Assembly: GCF_011766325.1 (NCBI RefSeq)
Contig: NZ_BLLG01000005.1
Location: forward strand, 124,001 to 188,000
Direction: 5' to 3'
DNA: 64,000 nt
Source of the DNA: Streptomyces pacificus
GTDB lineage: Bacteria; Actinomycetota; Actinomycetes; Streptomycetales; Streptomycetaceae
Shown: one piece after another, positions 23,371-32,786 of the stretch
Layout of the letters: each line of letters begins with the position of its first letter
Position numbering within the stretch: position 1 is the first letter of the stretch
Translations under genes and position numbers: made by a program
Notes under the pieces: generated by a model
Database searches by the model: none
The model's input: only the letters and a program-made list of their open reading frames with translations
Told to the model about the DNA's origin: nothing

Positions 23371-24948
23371 CTACGCCAGCGGACCGGTCACCGGCTGTAC
23401 GGCCTCGATCAGCCGCCCGTCCCGGACGAACGCCTCGGCGGCCGCCAGTTCCGGAGCGAGGAAACGGTCCGGTCCGGGGCCGTCCGCGCCCGCCGCGCGC
23501 AGGGCCGCTATGGCCGCCCGGGAGGCGGGGGCGGGAGTGAGCCCCCGGCGCAGGCCGATCGCGCGGGTCGCCGCGTACAGCTCGACGCCGATGATCCGGG
23601 CCAGGTTGTCGACGGCGGTACGCAGTTTGCGCGCAGCCGACCAGCCCATGGAGACATGGTCTTCCTGCATGGCGGAGGAAGGGATGGAGTCGGCGGAGGC
23701 CGGTACGGCGAGCCGCTTCATCTCGCTGACGAGCGCCGCCTGCGTGTACTGGGCGATCATCAGGCCGGAGTCCACGCCCGCGTCGTCGGCGAGGAAGGGC
23801 GGCAGGCCGTGGGAGCGGTTCTTGTCAAGCAGCCGGTCGGTGCGGCGCTCGGCGATGGAGCCGAGGTCGGCGGCGGCGATGGCGAGGAAGTCGAGCACGT
23901 ATGCGACGGGTGCGCCGTGGAAGTTGCCGTTGGACTCGACCCTGCCCCCTTCGGAACCTGCGGCCTCGGAGGTGCCTCCGGGCAGCACCACCGGATTGTC
24001 GATGGCGGCGGCGAGTTCGCGTTCGGCGACGAGTGCGGCGTGGGCGAGGGTGTCCCGGCCGGCACCGGCGACCTGCGGTGCGCAGCGCACCGAGTACGCG
24101 TCCTGGACTCGGGGAGCCTCCTCCTCCTGGTAGTGGCCGGTCAGCTCGGAGCCGTGCAGGACGGCGCGCATGTTGGCGGCGGAGGCGGCCTGTCCCGGGT
24201 GGGGGCGGATGGCGTGCAGGTCGGGTGCGAGCACGGTGTCGGTGCCGAGCAGCCCTTCCAGGGTGAGGGCGGCGGTGATGTCGGCGGAGGTGTAGAGCCT
24301 GCGCAGGTCGTCGAGAGCCATGATCAGCATGCCGAGCATGCCGTCGGTGCCGTTGAGGAGGGCGAGGCCCTCCTTCTCGTGCAGTTCGACCGGCTTGATG
24401 CCGTGGGCTGCGAGGAGTTCGCCGGCGGGGCGGAGGGTGCCGTCGGGGCCTTCGGCGTCGCCCTCCCCCATCAGCGTCAGGGCGCAGTGCGACAGCGGCG
24501 CGAGGTCTCCGGAGCAGCCGAGGGAGCCGTATTCGTGCACGACGGGTGTGATTCCGGCGTTGAGGACGTCCGCCATGGTCTGCGCGACCTCGGGGCGTAC
24601 GCCGGTGTGTCCGGAGGCCACCGTCTTCAGCCGGAGGAACATCAGCGCGCGGACGACCTCCCGCTCGACCCGGGGGCCCATGCCGGCAGCGTGCGAGCGG
24701 ACGATGTTGCGCTGGAGCTGGGTGCGCAGGTCGTGGCCGATGTGCCGGCTCGCCAGGGCACCGAACCCGGTCGAGACCCCGTACACCGGCTCGGGCTTCG
24801 CTGCGAGGGCGTCCACGATCGCGCGCGCTGCGGCGAGCGCGGAGACCGCTTCACCGGAGAGCTCGATCCGGGCGTTGCCGCGGGCCACGGCGATGACGTC
24901 TTCGGCGGTGGTCCCGGACGTCCCCACCACGACAGTGTGCATATCCAT
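23371..24948 (-). CDS. hutH: Histidine ammonia-lyase
   Basis: A 525-residue enzyme, the first step of histidine degradation (histidine to urocanate and ammonia). Family hallmarks include VYGVSTGFGALASRHI, the MIO-forming segment GCSGDLAPLSH, LLNGTDGML, HPGQAASAANMRAVLHGSEL and ESNGNFHGAPVAYVLDFLA. The prosthetic group normally forms from Ala-Ser-Gly, and here the tripeptide is Cys-Ser-Gly. Its ATG is at 24948 with only a weak GGGTGC upstream. No other hut gene is adjacent. The next genes upstream are a GGDEF protein and an enoyl-CoA hydratase. Confidence 0.95.
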   Translation of the reverse strand: MDMHTVVVGTSGTTAEDVIAVARGNARIELSGEAVSALAAARAIVDALAAKPEPVYGVSTGFGALASRHIGHDLRTQLQRNIVRSHAAGMGPRVEREVVRALMFLRLKTVASGHTGVRPEVAQTMADVLNAGITPVVHEYGSLGCSGDLAPLSHCALTLMGEGDAEGPDGTLRPAGELLAAHGIKPVELHEKEGLALLNGTDGMLGMLIMALDDLRRLYTSADITAALTLEGLLGTDTVLAPDLHAIRPHPGQAASAANMRAVLHGSELTGHYQEEEAPRVQDAYSVRCAPQVAGAGRDTLAHAALVAERELAAAIDNPVVLPGGTSEAAGSEGGRVESNGNFHGAPVAYVLDFLAIAAADLGSIAERRTDRLLDKNRSHGLPPFLADDAGVDSGLMIAQYTQAALVSEMKRLAVPASADSIPSSAMQEDHVSMGWSAARKLRTAVDNLARIIGVELYAATRAIGLRRGLTPAPASRAAIAALRAAGADGPGPDRFLAPELAAAEAFVRDGRLIEAVQPVTGPLA

Positions 24949-25160
24949 ATTCAGCACCCTACGGATTGAATCTCTCTCTGTCACGGGGTGGACGGCTGCG
25001 ATCGGCGGAGTGCCGGACGGACGACGGCGACGGCGATGCCCGAGGCGATGGCGGGGGACGGAGGGGAGGGCGGCGCGAGGGACGGAGGCGACGGACGGCA
25101 GACGGCACACGGCGGACAGCGGACGGCGGGACGACGCCGACGCGGCCAGGACCGGCCCAG

Positions 25161-25195
25161 GCACCTGCACCTGCACCTGCACCTGCACCTGCACC
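25161..25195 (+). repeat. Hexanucleotide repeat GCACCT
   Basis: Almost six copies of the 6-bp unit GCACCT lie in the 328-bp gap (24949-25276) between hutH and the GGDEF gene. The rest of the gap is GC-rich and contains no supported gene. Confidence 0.9.
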
Positions 25196-25276
25196 GGGAT
25201 GCACCCACAGCGCCGCGAACCTGCGCGGAGGCCGCGGCACCACTCGATCGCCACACCGCACGATCGCCGCACCGGC

Positions 25277-26413
25277 TCAGCCGCGGGCGTCGCGGAAGCG
25301 GCGGCGGTCCTGCGGTGACGGCGGAGGGGTGTCCGCGAGCGGGAGGACCGCGTCGTCCCGTCCCGCGACCACCGGCCCCGTCGCCCGGGCGGCCTTCGCG
25401 CGGTACTGCGCGGCATCCGCGAGCCGGAACAGCCTGCGGGCGGAGCGCACCGCGCCGATCGGATCGCCCGTCGAAGCGACACCGCAGGCCACCCCCTCCC
25501 CCAGCTTCAGCCCGCCCGCCCGCTCGCAGAGCTCCTCGGCGACCTTGACGACGTCGTCGGCCGACGGCCCCGCGGTGAGCAGGCAGAACTCGTCGCCCCC
25601 GAGCCGGGCGGCCAGCGCCCCCGGCAGCATCGCGCCGCACAGCGACAGCACCGAGCCGAAGCGCTCCAGCAGCCGGTCCCCCGCCGCATGGCCGTGGGTG
25701 TCGTTGACCCGCTTGAGGCCGTTGAGGTCGCACACCACCAGGGACACCACCGAGCCGTCCGCCCGGTGCCGCTCCAGCACCTCGTCGAGGCGGACGTCCA
25801 CGGCCCGCCGGTTGGCGAGCCCGGTCAGCGGATCGGTGAACGCGAGCCTGCGGACCTCCTCGAGCCGCTCCTGCTGGGCGATTCCGGCTGCCACGACCTG
25901 GGCCAGTACGGTCGCGAAGTCGGCGTCGTCCCGGTCGAACACGGGCTCATCCGCGGGCCGGGCCACGTACAGCTCGCCCCAGGCCCGGCCGTGCAGCACG
26001 ATCGGCGCGACGACGCAGCAGCCGCGTCCGCGCCGCCGTAGCGCGTCGACCCGCTGGTGGCTGTAGCCGTGCTCGCCCTCCGCCGGGCCGTCGGCCGTCT
26101 CCACCCAGGCGCGCGGTGCCCCGCCCCCGGCCCACTGCTCGTGCAGGAACTCGGTGATCTCGGGGAAGCGGTGCACCGGATACGTCTCGCCGTCGGGGAA
26201 CTCCTCTTCGTCCGGTGCGCGAGCCCCGGCGTTCACGAGCACCTTCAGCCGGCCCCGGTCCCGCTCCCAGACGGACAGCGCGCCGAAGCTCCCGCTCAGC
26301 GCGTCGCACGCGGCCTCCGCCGCGCCCCGCCACAGCTCCCGCGGTGTACGTGCGGCCGCTATGGCCTGCGCGAGCGACACAACGGCCCGCAGCCGGACAT
26401 CCTCACCCATCAC
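25277..26413 (-). CDS. Diguanylate cyclase with GAF domain
   Basis: A 378-residue cytoplasmic protein. A GAF-like sensor domain covers about residues 10-180, and a GGDEF domain covers about 200-350 with TDPLTGLANRRAVDVRL, DLNGLKRVNDTHGHAAGD and the intact active-site RLGGDEFCLL. It should make cyclic di-GMP. No RxxD inhibitory site is obvious before the GGDEF motif. The start is GTG at 26413 or the adjacent ATG at 26410. It lies 27 bp downstream of the enoyl-CoA hydratase gene on the same strand and may be cotranscribed. Confidence 0.9.
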   Translation of the reverse strand: MMGEDVRLRAVVSLAQAIAAARTPRELWRGAAEAACDALSGSFGALSVWERDRGRLKVLVNAGARAPDEEEFPDGETYPVHRFPEITEFLHEQWAGGGAPRAWVETADGPAEGEHGYSHQRVDALRRRGRGCCVVAPIVLHGRAWGELYVARPADEPVFDRDDADFATVLAQVVAAGIAQQERLEEVRRLAFTDPLTGLANRRAVDVRLDEVLERHRADGSVVSLVVCDLNGLKRVNDTHGHAAGDRLLERFGSVLSLCGAMLPGALAARLGGDEFCLLTAGPSADDVVKVAEELCERAGGLKLGEGVACGVASTGDPIGAVRSARRLFRLADAAQYRAKAARATGPVVAGRDDAVLPLADTPPPSPQDRRRFRDARG

Positions 26414-26440
26414 CCCAGCTTAGGGATTTCCGCGGGCGTT

Positions 26441-27403
26441 TCACTCGCCGGGCCACTCCGGCTTCCGCTTCTCGTTGAAGGCCGCGACGCCCTCCGCCCG
26501 GTCCCCGGAGAACGCCACCGAGCGCCAGGCGGCGTCCTCGACCTCGAGCCCGGCCCGCAGGTCCAGGCCCTGGCCGAGCCGCAGCGCCCGCTTCGCGGCC
26601 CGCAGGCCGACCGGGGAGTTCGCGGCCATCCGGGCGGCCAGGGCGAGGGCCGCGGGACGCGCGTCGTCGGCGAGTTCGTCCACCAGGCCCAACTCCCTTG
26701 CCTCGGAGGCCGCCACACGCCGGGCCGTGAAGACCAGCTCGGCCGCCCGTGCGGCCCCCACGCGCCGCGGCAGCAGCTGCGTACCCCCGCCGCCCGGGAT
26801 CACGCCGACGGACACCTCGGGCAACCCGACCACGGCCGTCGCATCGGCCACGATCACATCGCAGGACAGCGCCAGTTCGAACCCGCCACCGAGGGCGAAG
26901 CCGTGCACCGCGGCGATCGTCGGCATCGGCAGTTCCAGCACCCCGGTGTACGCGGCGCGGGCGGTCGGCCGCTGCCGGACCAGTTCCGCGTCCGTGAAGG
27001 AGTTGCGCTCCTTGAGGTCGGCGCCGACGCAGAAGGCCCGGTCGTTCGACGAGGTCACCACGGTCACCCTGACCGAGCGGTCCGCCGCCAGGGTGGCGCA
27101 GGCGGCGGCGAGGGAGCGGGCCATCTCCGTGGAGACCGCGTTCATGGCCTTGGGCCGGTCGAGCACCAGCTCGGCGACGTACCCGGTCTCATGGCGGCGT
27201 ACCGCGACGAACTCCCCGAAGCGCTGCTCGGCCGGGCTCCCCTGCACCCTCTCGGACCCGGCTTCCCGCACCCTCTCGGAGCCGGCCTCCGACGCCGTGC
27301 CGGACCCGGCCTCCGACGCCGTGCCTGACCCGGCCTGCGAACCGGCCTGCGAACCGGCCTCCGGTACGTGCTCGGACCCGACCTGCGACCTGACCTCGGA
27401 CAT
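26441..27403 (-). CDS. Enoyl-CoA hydratase/isomerase (crotonase family)
   Basis: A 320-residue crotonase. The fold starts near residue 70 (YVAELVLDRPKAMNAVSTEM). The oxyanion-hole segments are CVGADLKER and HGFALGGGFELALSCD, and the catalytic glutamate region is LPEVSVGVIPGGGGTQLLPR. It should hydrate a 2-enoyl-CoA in fatty-acid or branched-chain degradation. The first 60 residues are an unusual repeat-rich extension made of EAGSQAGS, GTASEAGS and EAGSERV units. The ATG at 27403 has GGGAGG about ten bases upstream. The gene sits 43 bp after the adenylate cyclase gene. Confidence 0.92.
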   Translation of the reverse strand: MSEVRSQVGSEHVPEAGSQAGSQAGSGTASEAGSGTASEAGSERVREAGSERVQGSPAEQRFGEFVAVRRHETGYVAELVLDRPKAMNAVSTEMARSLAAACATLAADRSVRVTVVTSSNDRAFCVGADLKERNSFTDAELVRQRPTARAAYTGVLELPMPTIAAVHGFALGGGFELALSCDVIVADATAVVGLPEVSVGVIPGGGGTQLLPRRVGAARAAELVFTARRVAASEARELGLVDELADDARPAALALAARMAANSPVGLRAAKRALRLGQGLDLRAGLEVEDAAWRSVAFSGDRAEGVAAFNEKRKPEWPGE

Positions 27404-27446
27404 GACCGACGACCTCCCGGGCAACGATGGTTCACCGGCGGGAATC

Positions 27447-28826
27447 CTAAGCCGGGCGGCGCGTCAGCAGCCAGGGCTCCACCACGCCGAGCCCGCGTAC
27501 CGGCCGCTGCCACATGGGCTGCAGTGCGAAGCGGTACGACAGAGGCTCCTCGCCCTCCTTCTCGGCGGCGGCCGCCGCCTCCGCGGCCTCGGCCTCCGAC
27601 ACGGGCGCGTCTCCGGTGCGCGCCAGCTCCTTCGCGAACGCCCCGTCCACCAGGACGGCGTCCTTCGGTGCTATCGAGGTCAGCCTGCTCGCCAGGTTCA
27701 CCGTCGTACCGAACACGTCTCCCATCCGGGTCGTGACCGTCCCGAAGGAGATGCCGACCCGCAGCGCGGGCATCGTCTCGTCGTTCGCAAGTGTCTCGAT
27801 CAGCCGCATCGCGATCTCCGCGGCCGTTCCCGCGTCGTCCGCCGCGAACAGCACCTCGTCGCCCAGGGTCTTGATCAGCCGTCCGCCGTGCGCGGCGACC
27901 AGGTCGGCGCAGGTGGTCTCGAACGCCTCCACCAGCTCACCCAGCTCCTCCTCCTCCAGGCGCCTGGTCAGCCGGGTGAAGCCGACCAGATCGGCGAAGC
28001 CGACCGCGAGCCGCCGGTCGACCATCTCCTCGTCGTCCGCGGCCTGCACGACCCTGCCGGTGGCGGCCGCGAGCTGGCGGCGCCATACATAGACGAGGAA
28101 CTCCTCCAGCTCCGGCAGCAGCAGCTCGACCAGGGGATAGGTGACCTCCGTCCGGGTCATGCCCGGTTCGGGCGGCTCGGTGAGGCCTTCCAGGAAGGAG
28201 TCGATCTGCCACTCGGCGAGCCGCGCGGTGGTCTGACCGGTGGACCGCGCCACCTGGACCGCCATCGGCTCGCTCAGCAGCCCGGCCTCGACCAGGCCGG
28301 CCAGACGGCGCAGCGCCAGCACATCGGCCTCGGTCAGGGCCTTGGTCTGGCCGATGTCGGCGAAACCCATGGCCCGCCAGAAGCGGGACGCGAGGTCCAT
28401 CGAAACCCCGGCGGTGCGGGCCGCCTGGAAGGGGGTGTAGCGGCGCTCCGCGCCGAGAATCAGCTGTTCCAGCCGGATGGCCAGCGGGTCCTTGGTCGGT
28501 TCGGCTGTGTGGTCCACCTCGTGGTGCGGCGTCGGGTAGGTGTCGGACGTCTGCCTCCGGCCCGGTCCGCCGCCAGAGGAGGGCGTGGAAGCAGAGGAAG
28601 CAGAGGAAGCAGAGGAAGGGGAGGGGGAGGCGTCAGCCCCCGAGGGGTCGGCGCCGCCCGAGGAATCGGCCCGGGCGGACGAGCCCCCGCCCGAGGAGTC
28701 GGCCCGGGCGGGGAAGTCAGCCCGGTCGGGCGAGCCCCCGCCGGAGGGCTCCGTCCCCCGTGCGCTCCCGCCCGGGAAGTCCCCGCCGGGGGCGTCCGCG
28801 CCGGAGGCGCTGTCGTCGACGGTCAC
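27447..28826 (-). CDS. cya: Adenylate cyclase, class III
   Basis: A 459-residue cyclase that makes cAMP, similar to the single adenylate cyclase of Streptomyces. A Ser/Gly/Asp-rich low-complexity N terminus (1-105) precedes a helical regulatory region (110-270). The cyclase homology domain follows: AVGFADLVGFTRLTRRL with the first metal Asp, LIKTLGDEVLFAADD with the second, and MGDVFGTTVNLASRLTS with the Asn/Arg transition-state residues. The GTG at 28826 opens MTVDDSASG. Nine-base repeats occur in the N-terminal part. In S. coelicolor cAMP affects germination and antibiotic production. The same-strand biotin ligase lies 183 bp upstream. Confidence 0.92.
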   Translation of the reverse strand: MTVDDSASGADAPGGDFPGGSARGTEPSGGGSPDRADFPARADSSGGGSSARADSSGGADPSGADASPSPSSASSASSASTPSSGGGPGRRQTSDTYPTPHHEVDHTAEPTKDPLAIRLEQLILGAERRYTPFQAARTAGVSMDLASRFWRAMGFADIGQTKALTEADVLALRRLAGLVEAGLLSEPMAVQVARSTGQTTARLAEWQIDSFLEGLTEPPEPGMTRTEVTYPLVELLLPELEEFLVYVWRRQLAAATGRVVQAADDEEMVDRRLAVGFADLVGFTRLTRRLEEEELGELVEAFETTCADLVAAHGGRLIKTLGDEVLFAADDAGTAAEIAMRLIETLANDETMPALRVGISFGTVTTRMGDVFGTTVNLASRLTSIAPKDAVLVDGAFAKELARTGDAPVSEAEAAEAAAAAEKEGEEPLSYRFALQPMWQRPVRGLGVVEPWLLTRRPA

Positions 28827-29009
28827 CGGCCGCCTCCTGCCCGATCCCTGCGCACTGCCCTGCCGATCTGTCGTGCCTGCCGGTCCGCGTGCACCCGCGG
28901 GAACCCCGGCGCGGCCTCAACGATACGGCAGGTGTGCCCTGGCTCACGTCCTGGTGGCGCGGCTGCTCCGGGGTGTCCGGTGGATCACGCAGGGCGGCCG
29001 CACCCCCGG

Positions 29010-30020
29010 TCACCGGCCGTTCGGCCGCAGGTGGACGATGTCCCCGGCCCCGATGGGGTGGTCCTTTCCGTCGGGGGTGGTCACCACAAGCCGCCCGTCG
29101 CCGTCGATCGCGACCGCCTCGCCGACCAGGCTCCGGTCGCCGGGGAGCTCGGCGCGGACCGTGAGGCCCAGGGTCGAGCAGCCGGCCGCGTAGGTCTCCT
29201 GCAGCCGCGAGGCGTGGGCGTCGCCGTTCGCCGCCCGCCAGACGCCGTACCAGTCCTCCAGGGAGCGCAGCAGCGCCCGCAGCAGGGGGTCGCGGTCGGT
29301 GGAGACGGCGTTCGCGAGGGCCAGGGAGCCCGCCTGCGGGACGGGGAGCTCGTCCTCGCGCAGGGTCACGTTGACCCCGACGCCGATGACGACGCCGTCG
29401 TTGCCCACCCGCTCGGCGAGGATCCCCCCGGCCTTCCGCTCCTCCCCGCCGACCTTCACCATCAGGTCGTTCGGCCACTTCAGCGCGAAGTCGGCGCCGG
29501 CCGCCCTGGCCAGACCGGTCGCCGCTGCGACACCGGTCAGCAGCGGCAGCCATCCCCAGCGGGCCACGGGTACGCCGGGCTTCAGCAGGACGGAGAGGAA
29601 GAGCCCGGAGCGCGGGGGGGCGGTCCAGCTGCGGTCGAGGCGGCCGCGGCCGGACGTCTGCTCCTCGGCGACGAGCACGGCCCCCTCGCCGAGTCCCGGA
29701 GCCCGCTCCACCAGCTCGGAGTTGGTGGAGCCGACTCGGTCGACGACGTCGAGCGAGGTCCACAGCCCGCCGGGGCGGATCAAGGCGCGGCGCAGGGCGG
29801 CGGCGTTCAGCGGCGGGCGGTCGAGATCGGACCAGCGCCCGCCGGAGGGACCGCCCGGGTTCGCGTGATCGCCGAGGGGACCCCGAGGGCTGCGGGGACC
29901 ACGGGGAGTGCCGGGAGTACCGGGAGTACCGGGAGTACCGGGAGTGGCCCGATCGCCGGAAGCACTGCCGGCACTGCCGTGATCGCCGAGGGGACTGTCT
30001 GGGGTGTCGTGAGGCCTCAT
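29010..30020 (-). CDS. birA: Biotin--[acetyl-CoA-carboxylase] ligase
   Basis: A ligase of about 336 residues that attaches biotin to carboxyl-carrier domains. It shows the biotinyl-AMP loop GRGRLDRSWTAPPRSGLF, DFALKWPNDLMVKVGGEERK and GVVIGVGVNVTL. No N-terminal DNA-binding domain is present, so it is a monofunctional ligase. The first 75 residues include a Gly/Thr/Pro repeat (four TPG units from 9-bp repeats) and Arg/Gly-rich sequence of doubtful function. The ATG at 30020 is the first reasonable start. It is divergent from the carboxylase beta-subunit gene, whose partner alpha subunit at 34.6 kb carries the biotin site. Confidence 0.93.
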   Translation of the reverse strand: MRPHDTPDSPLGDHGSAGSASGDRATPGTPGTPGTPGTPRGPRSPRGPLGDHANPGGPSGGRWSDLDRPPLNAAALRRALIRPGGLWTSLDVVDRVGSTNSELVERAPGLGEGAVLVAEEQTSGRGRLDRSWTAPPRSGLFLSVLLKPGVPVARWGWLPLLTGVAAATGLARAAGADFALKWPNDLMVKVGGEERKAGGILAERVGNDGVVIGVGVNVTLREDELPVPQAGSLALANAVSTDRDPLLRALLRSLEDWYGVWRAANGDAHASRLQETYAAGCSTLGLTVRAELPGDRSLVGEAVAIDGDGRLVVTTPDGKDHPIGAGDIVHLRPNGR

Positions 30021-30216
30021 GCCGCACAGCTTTACCCGTCCCGTCCGCACCGGGCGAACCGCGGGGAGACCGTGTCGTGCCGGGTGCGCAAGGACTGCGG
30101 GGTGTGGCCAACGCCGCACTGCCGAACGGTATCCGCGCCGATACGCTACGAATCAGTAGCCAGACCGCTCTTTACACCGCCAACACCCCCGTGACCAGGC
30201 AGGGAGCCGCATCCCG

Positions 30217-31818
30217 ATGTCCGAGTCGGCAGAGCAGCAAGAGATCGACATCCACACCACCGCTGGCAAGCTCGCGGATTACCGGCGTCGTGTCCAGGAG
30301 GCGACGCACGCGGGCTCCGAGCGCGCGGTGGAGAAGCAGCACGCCAAGGGCAAGCTGACCGCCCGCGAGCGGATCGACATGCTCCTCGACGAGGGGTCGT
30401 TCGTCGAACTGGACGAACTCGCCCGGCACCGCTCCACCGCTTTCGGCCTGGAGAGGACCCGCCCCTACGGCGACGGCGTGGTCACCGGGTACGGCACGGT
30501 GGACGGCCGGCCGGTGGCCGTCTTCTCGCAGGACTTCACGGTCTTCGGCGGGGCACTGGGCGAGGTGTTCGGCCAGAAGATCATCAAGGTGATGGACTTC
30601 GCGCTGAAGACCGGCTGCCCGGTCGTCGGGATCAACGACTCCGGTGGCGCGCGTATCCAGGAGGGCGTCAGCGCGCTGGGGATGTACGGCGAGATCTTCC
30701 GCCGCAACACCCACGCGTCCGGGGTGATCCCGCAGATCTCCCTCGTGGTGGGGCCCTGCGCGGGCGGCGCGGTGTACTCGCCCGCGATCACCGACTTCAC
30801 GGTGATGGTCGACCAGACCTCGCACATGTTCATCACAGGCCCCGACGTCATCAAGACGGTCACCGGCGAGGACGTGGGCTTCGAGGAGCTGGGCGGCGCC
30901 CGCACCCACAACACCACGTCCGGTGTCGCCCACCACATGGCCGGCGACGAGAAGGACGCGATCGAGTACGTCAAGTCGCTGCTGTCGTACCTGCCGTCGA
31001 ACAACCTGTCCGAGCCGCCGTCCTACCCCGAGGACGCCTCCCCGGACCTCACCGCCGAGGACCGGGAGCTGGACACGCTGATGCCGGACAGCGCCAACCA
31101 GCCGTACGACATGCACACGATCATCGAGCACGCACTGGACGACGGGGAGTTCCTGGAGACCCAGGCGATGTTCGCGCCGAACATCATCACCGGCTTCGGA
31201 CGGGTGGAGGGCTTCCCGGTCGGCATCGTCGCCAACCAGCCGATGCAGTTCGCGGGCTGCCTCGACATCGACGCGAGCGAGAAGGCCGCGCGCTTCGTCC
31301 GGACCTGCGACGCGTTCAACATCCCGGTGATCACCTTTGTCGACGTGCCCGGCTTCCTGCCGGGCGTCGACCAGGAGTACGGCGGCATCATCCGGCGCGG
31401 CGCCAAGCTGATCTACGCCTACGCCGAGGCGACCGTCCCGCTCATCACCGTCATCACGCGCAAGGCCTTCGGCGGCGCGTACGACGTCATGGGCTCCAAG
31501 CACCTGGGCGCCGATCTGAACCTGGCCTGGCCGACCGCGCAGATCGCGGTGATGGGCGCGCAGGGCGCGGTGAACATCCTGCACCGCCGCACCCTCGCCG
31601 CCGCCGAGGACGCCGAGGCCCGGGAGGAGCTGCGGGCCGAGCTGGTCACGGCGTACGAGGACACCCTCCTCAACCCGTACATCGCGGCCGAACGCGGCTA
31701 TATCGACGCCGTGATCATGCCCTCCGACACCCGCGCCCAGATCGTGAAGGGCCTGCGCCAGTTGCGGACGAAGCGGGAGAACCTGCCCCCGAAGAAGCAC
31801 GGCAACATCCCCCTGTAG
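30217..31818 (+). CDS. pccB: Acyl-CoA carboxylase beta subunit (carboxyltransferase)
   Basis: A 533-residue carboxyltransferase that moves CO2 from biotin to propionyl-CoA or acetyl-CoA, giving methylmalonyl- or malonyl-CoA. Typical segments are [56 protein letters not shown] and [20 protein letters not shown]. The ATG at 30217 has GGGAG upstream. The epsilon subunit follows after 25 bp. By position next to birA and the epsilon subunit it corresponds to the Streptomyces propionyl-CoA carboxylase beta subunit. The choice of propionyl- over acetyl-CoA is from synteny and not from residues. Confidence 0.95.
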   Translation: MSESAEQQEIDIHTTAGKLADYRRRVQEATHAGSERAVEKQHAKGKLTARERIDMLLDEGSFVELDELARHRSTAFGLERTRPYGDGVVTGYGTVDGRPVAVFSQDFTVFGGALGEVFGQKIIKVMDFALKTGCPVVGINDSGGARIQEGVSALGMYGEIFRRNTHASGVIPQISLVVGPCAGGAVYSPAITDFTVMVDQTSHMFITGPDVIKTVTGEDVGFEELGGARTHNTTSGVAHHMAGDEKDAIEYVKSLLSYLPSNNLSEPPSYPEDASPDLTAEDRELDTLMPDSANQPYDMHTIIEHALDDGEFLETQAMFAPNIITGFGRVEGFPVGIVANQPMQFAGCLDIDASEKAARFVRTCDAFNIPVITFVDVPGFLPGVDQEYGGIIRRGAKLIYAYAEATVPLITVITRKAFGGAYDVMGSKHLGADLNLAWPTAQIAVMGAQGAVNILHRRTLAAAEDAEAREELRAELVTAYEDTLLNPYIAAERGYIDAVIMPSDTRAQIVKGLRQLRTKRENLPPKKHGNIPL

Positions 31819-31843
31819 ACCCCGAGGGCCCCGAGGAGTACAG

Positions 31844-32050
31844 ATGATCAAGGTCGTGAGGGGAAACCCCACCCCGGAGGAGCTGGCCGCGGCCCTGGCG
31901 GTGGTCCAGGCCCGCGCCGCGGCGACGGCCTCCGCCGTGTCCGGCGCGCCGCTGCCGCCCGAGGAGTGGTCGGACCCCGCCCGTATCGCCCGGGCCCGCG
32001 CGCTGCGGCCCGGGCCGCGGGCGTGGACGCGCACCTTCTGGCCGGGCTGA
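31844..32050 (+). CDS. pccE: Acyl-CoA carboxylase epsilon subunit
   Basis: A 68-residue protein with the short conserved helix IKVVRGNPTPEELAAALAVV and the tryptophan-containing C terminus (SDPARIARA ... WTRTFWPG). Such epsilon subunits bind the alpha/beta core of actinobacterial acyl-CoA carboxylases and raise activity. It lies 25 bp after the beta-subunit gene and is surely in the same operon. A strong hairpin follows about 50 bp downstream. Confidence 0.92.
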   Translation: MIKVVRGNPTPEELAAALAVVQARAAATASAVSGAPLPPEEWSDPARIARARALRPGPRAWTRTFWPG

Positions 32051-32102
32051 GCACTCGGACGGGGGCGCGCGGCGGCCCCCGCCGACCCGTGACCGGCCCA
32101 TG

Positions 32103-32146
32103 GGCTCCGGGGCGCCTGAGTATCCGTACTCAGGCGCCCCGGGGCC
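32103..32146 (+). terminator. Long hairpin after the epsilon-subunit gene
   Basis: A 20-bp stem with one wobble pair and a TCCG loop: the core arms are GGGGCGCCTGAGTA and its complement, extended outward by GC pairs. It is a strong candidate for the terminator of the pccB-pccE transcript. There is no T-run, as usual in Streptomyces. It lies just before a small membrane-protein gene. Confidence 0.75.
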
Positions 32147-32168
32147 TCCCGCCACCACGATCGGAACC

Positions 32169-32297
32169 ATGCTGTGGTCCGACCCGGAGAACGAACCTCC
32201 GCAGGAGATGCGCGAGATGCAGGCGATGATGCATCGCGCGGGCGTCCTGCTGGCGCTCGCCATGGTCGTCGCGATGATCGCCGTGGGGCTGCGCTGA
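32169..32297 (+). CDS. Small single-span membrane protein
   Basis: A 42-residue protein starting MLWSDPENEPPQEMREMQAM, with one hydrophobic helix (AGVLLALAMVVAMIAVGL) at its C terminus. The ATG at 32169 is preferred over an in-frame start at 32100 that would fall inside the upstream hairpin. I recall a similar tiny protein at this position in other Streptomyces, between the epsilon subunit and Maf. The function is unknown. Confidence 0.55.
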   Translation: MLWSDPENEPPQEMREMQAMMHRAGVLLALAMVVAMIAVGLR

Positions 32298-32351
32298 CGG
32301 CCGGGTCGGACGCAGACACTGTGACGGGGCCCGGACGAACGCGGACATCGG

Positions 32352-32575
32352 GACGGGGCCCAGGCAGGCACAGACACCGTGACGGGGCCCAGGCAGGCAC
32401 AGACACCGTGACGACGGGGCCCGGGCAGGCACAGACACCGTGACGACGGGGCCCGGGCAGGCACAGACACCGTGACGACGGGGCCCGGGCAGGCACAGAC
32501 ACCGTGACGGGGCCCGGGCAGGCACAGACACCGTGACGACGGGGCCCAGGCAGGCACAGACACCGGGGCCCGGGC
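32352..32575 (+). repeat. Minisatellite of seven 29/32-bp units
   Basis: Seven copies of GGCAGGCACAGACACC, each followed by GTGAC(GAC)GGGGCCC with or without an extra GAC, giving units of 29 or 32 bp. The array fills most of the space between the small membrane protein and maf. Units are nearly identical and there are no unique spacers, so it is not a CRISPR array. Confidence 0.92.
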
Positions 32576-32786
32576 CACGGACGCGGCGGCGGACCGGGCA
32601 AACGACGGGGGCGGTTGGCGGGACGGCCGGGGCAGGCCGGGGTCCGGGCGGACGCAGCCGCACCGGCGGCCGTCCCCGTGCAGGCGGCTGTATGGCCGCC
32701 GAGCCGGAGACTCGGTCCGGTCTGTCTGACCGGCGGCTGCCGCAGCGGACTCCGGGGGCGCCGCCCGGCCGCCTACGATGGCCCGC

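Noticed and set aside
23179..24969. A 596-codon plus-strand frame opposite hutH.
   Set aside because: It is fully antisense to histidine ammonia-lyase and lacks recognisable domains.
26475..30194. A 1239-codon plus-strand open frame spanning the hydratase, cyclase and ligase genes.
   Set aside because: It is antisense to three well-supported genes and has no coherent protein content. Long antisense frames arise from high GC at third positions.
32352..32575. Possible CRISPR array.
   Set aside because: Units are contiguous 29/32-bp repeats with no unique spacers, and no cas gene is present.
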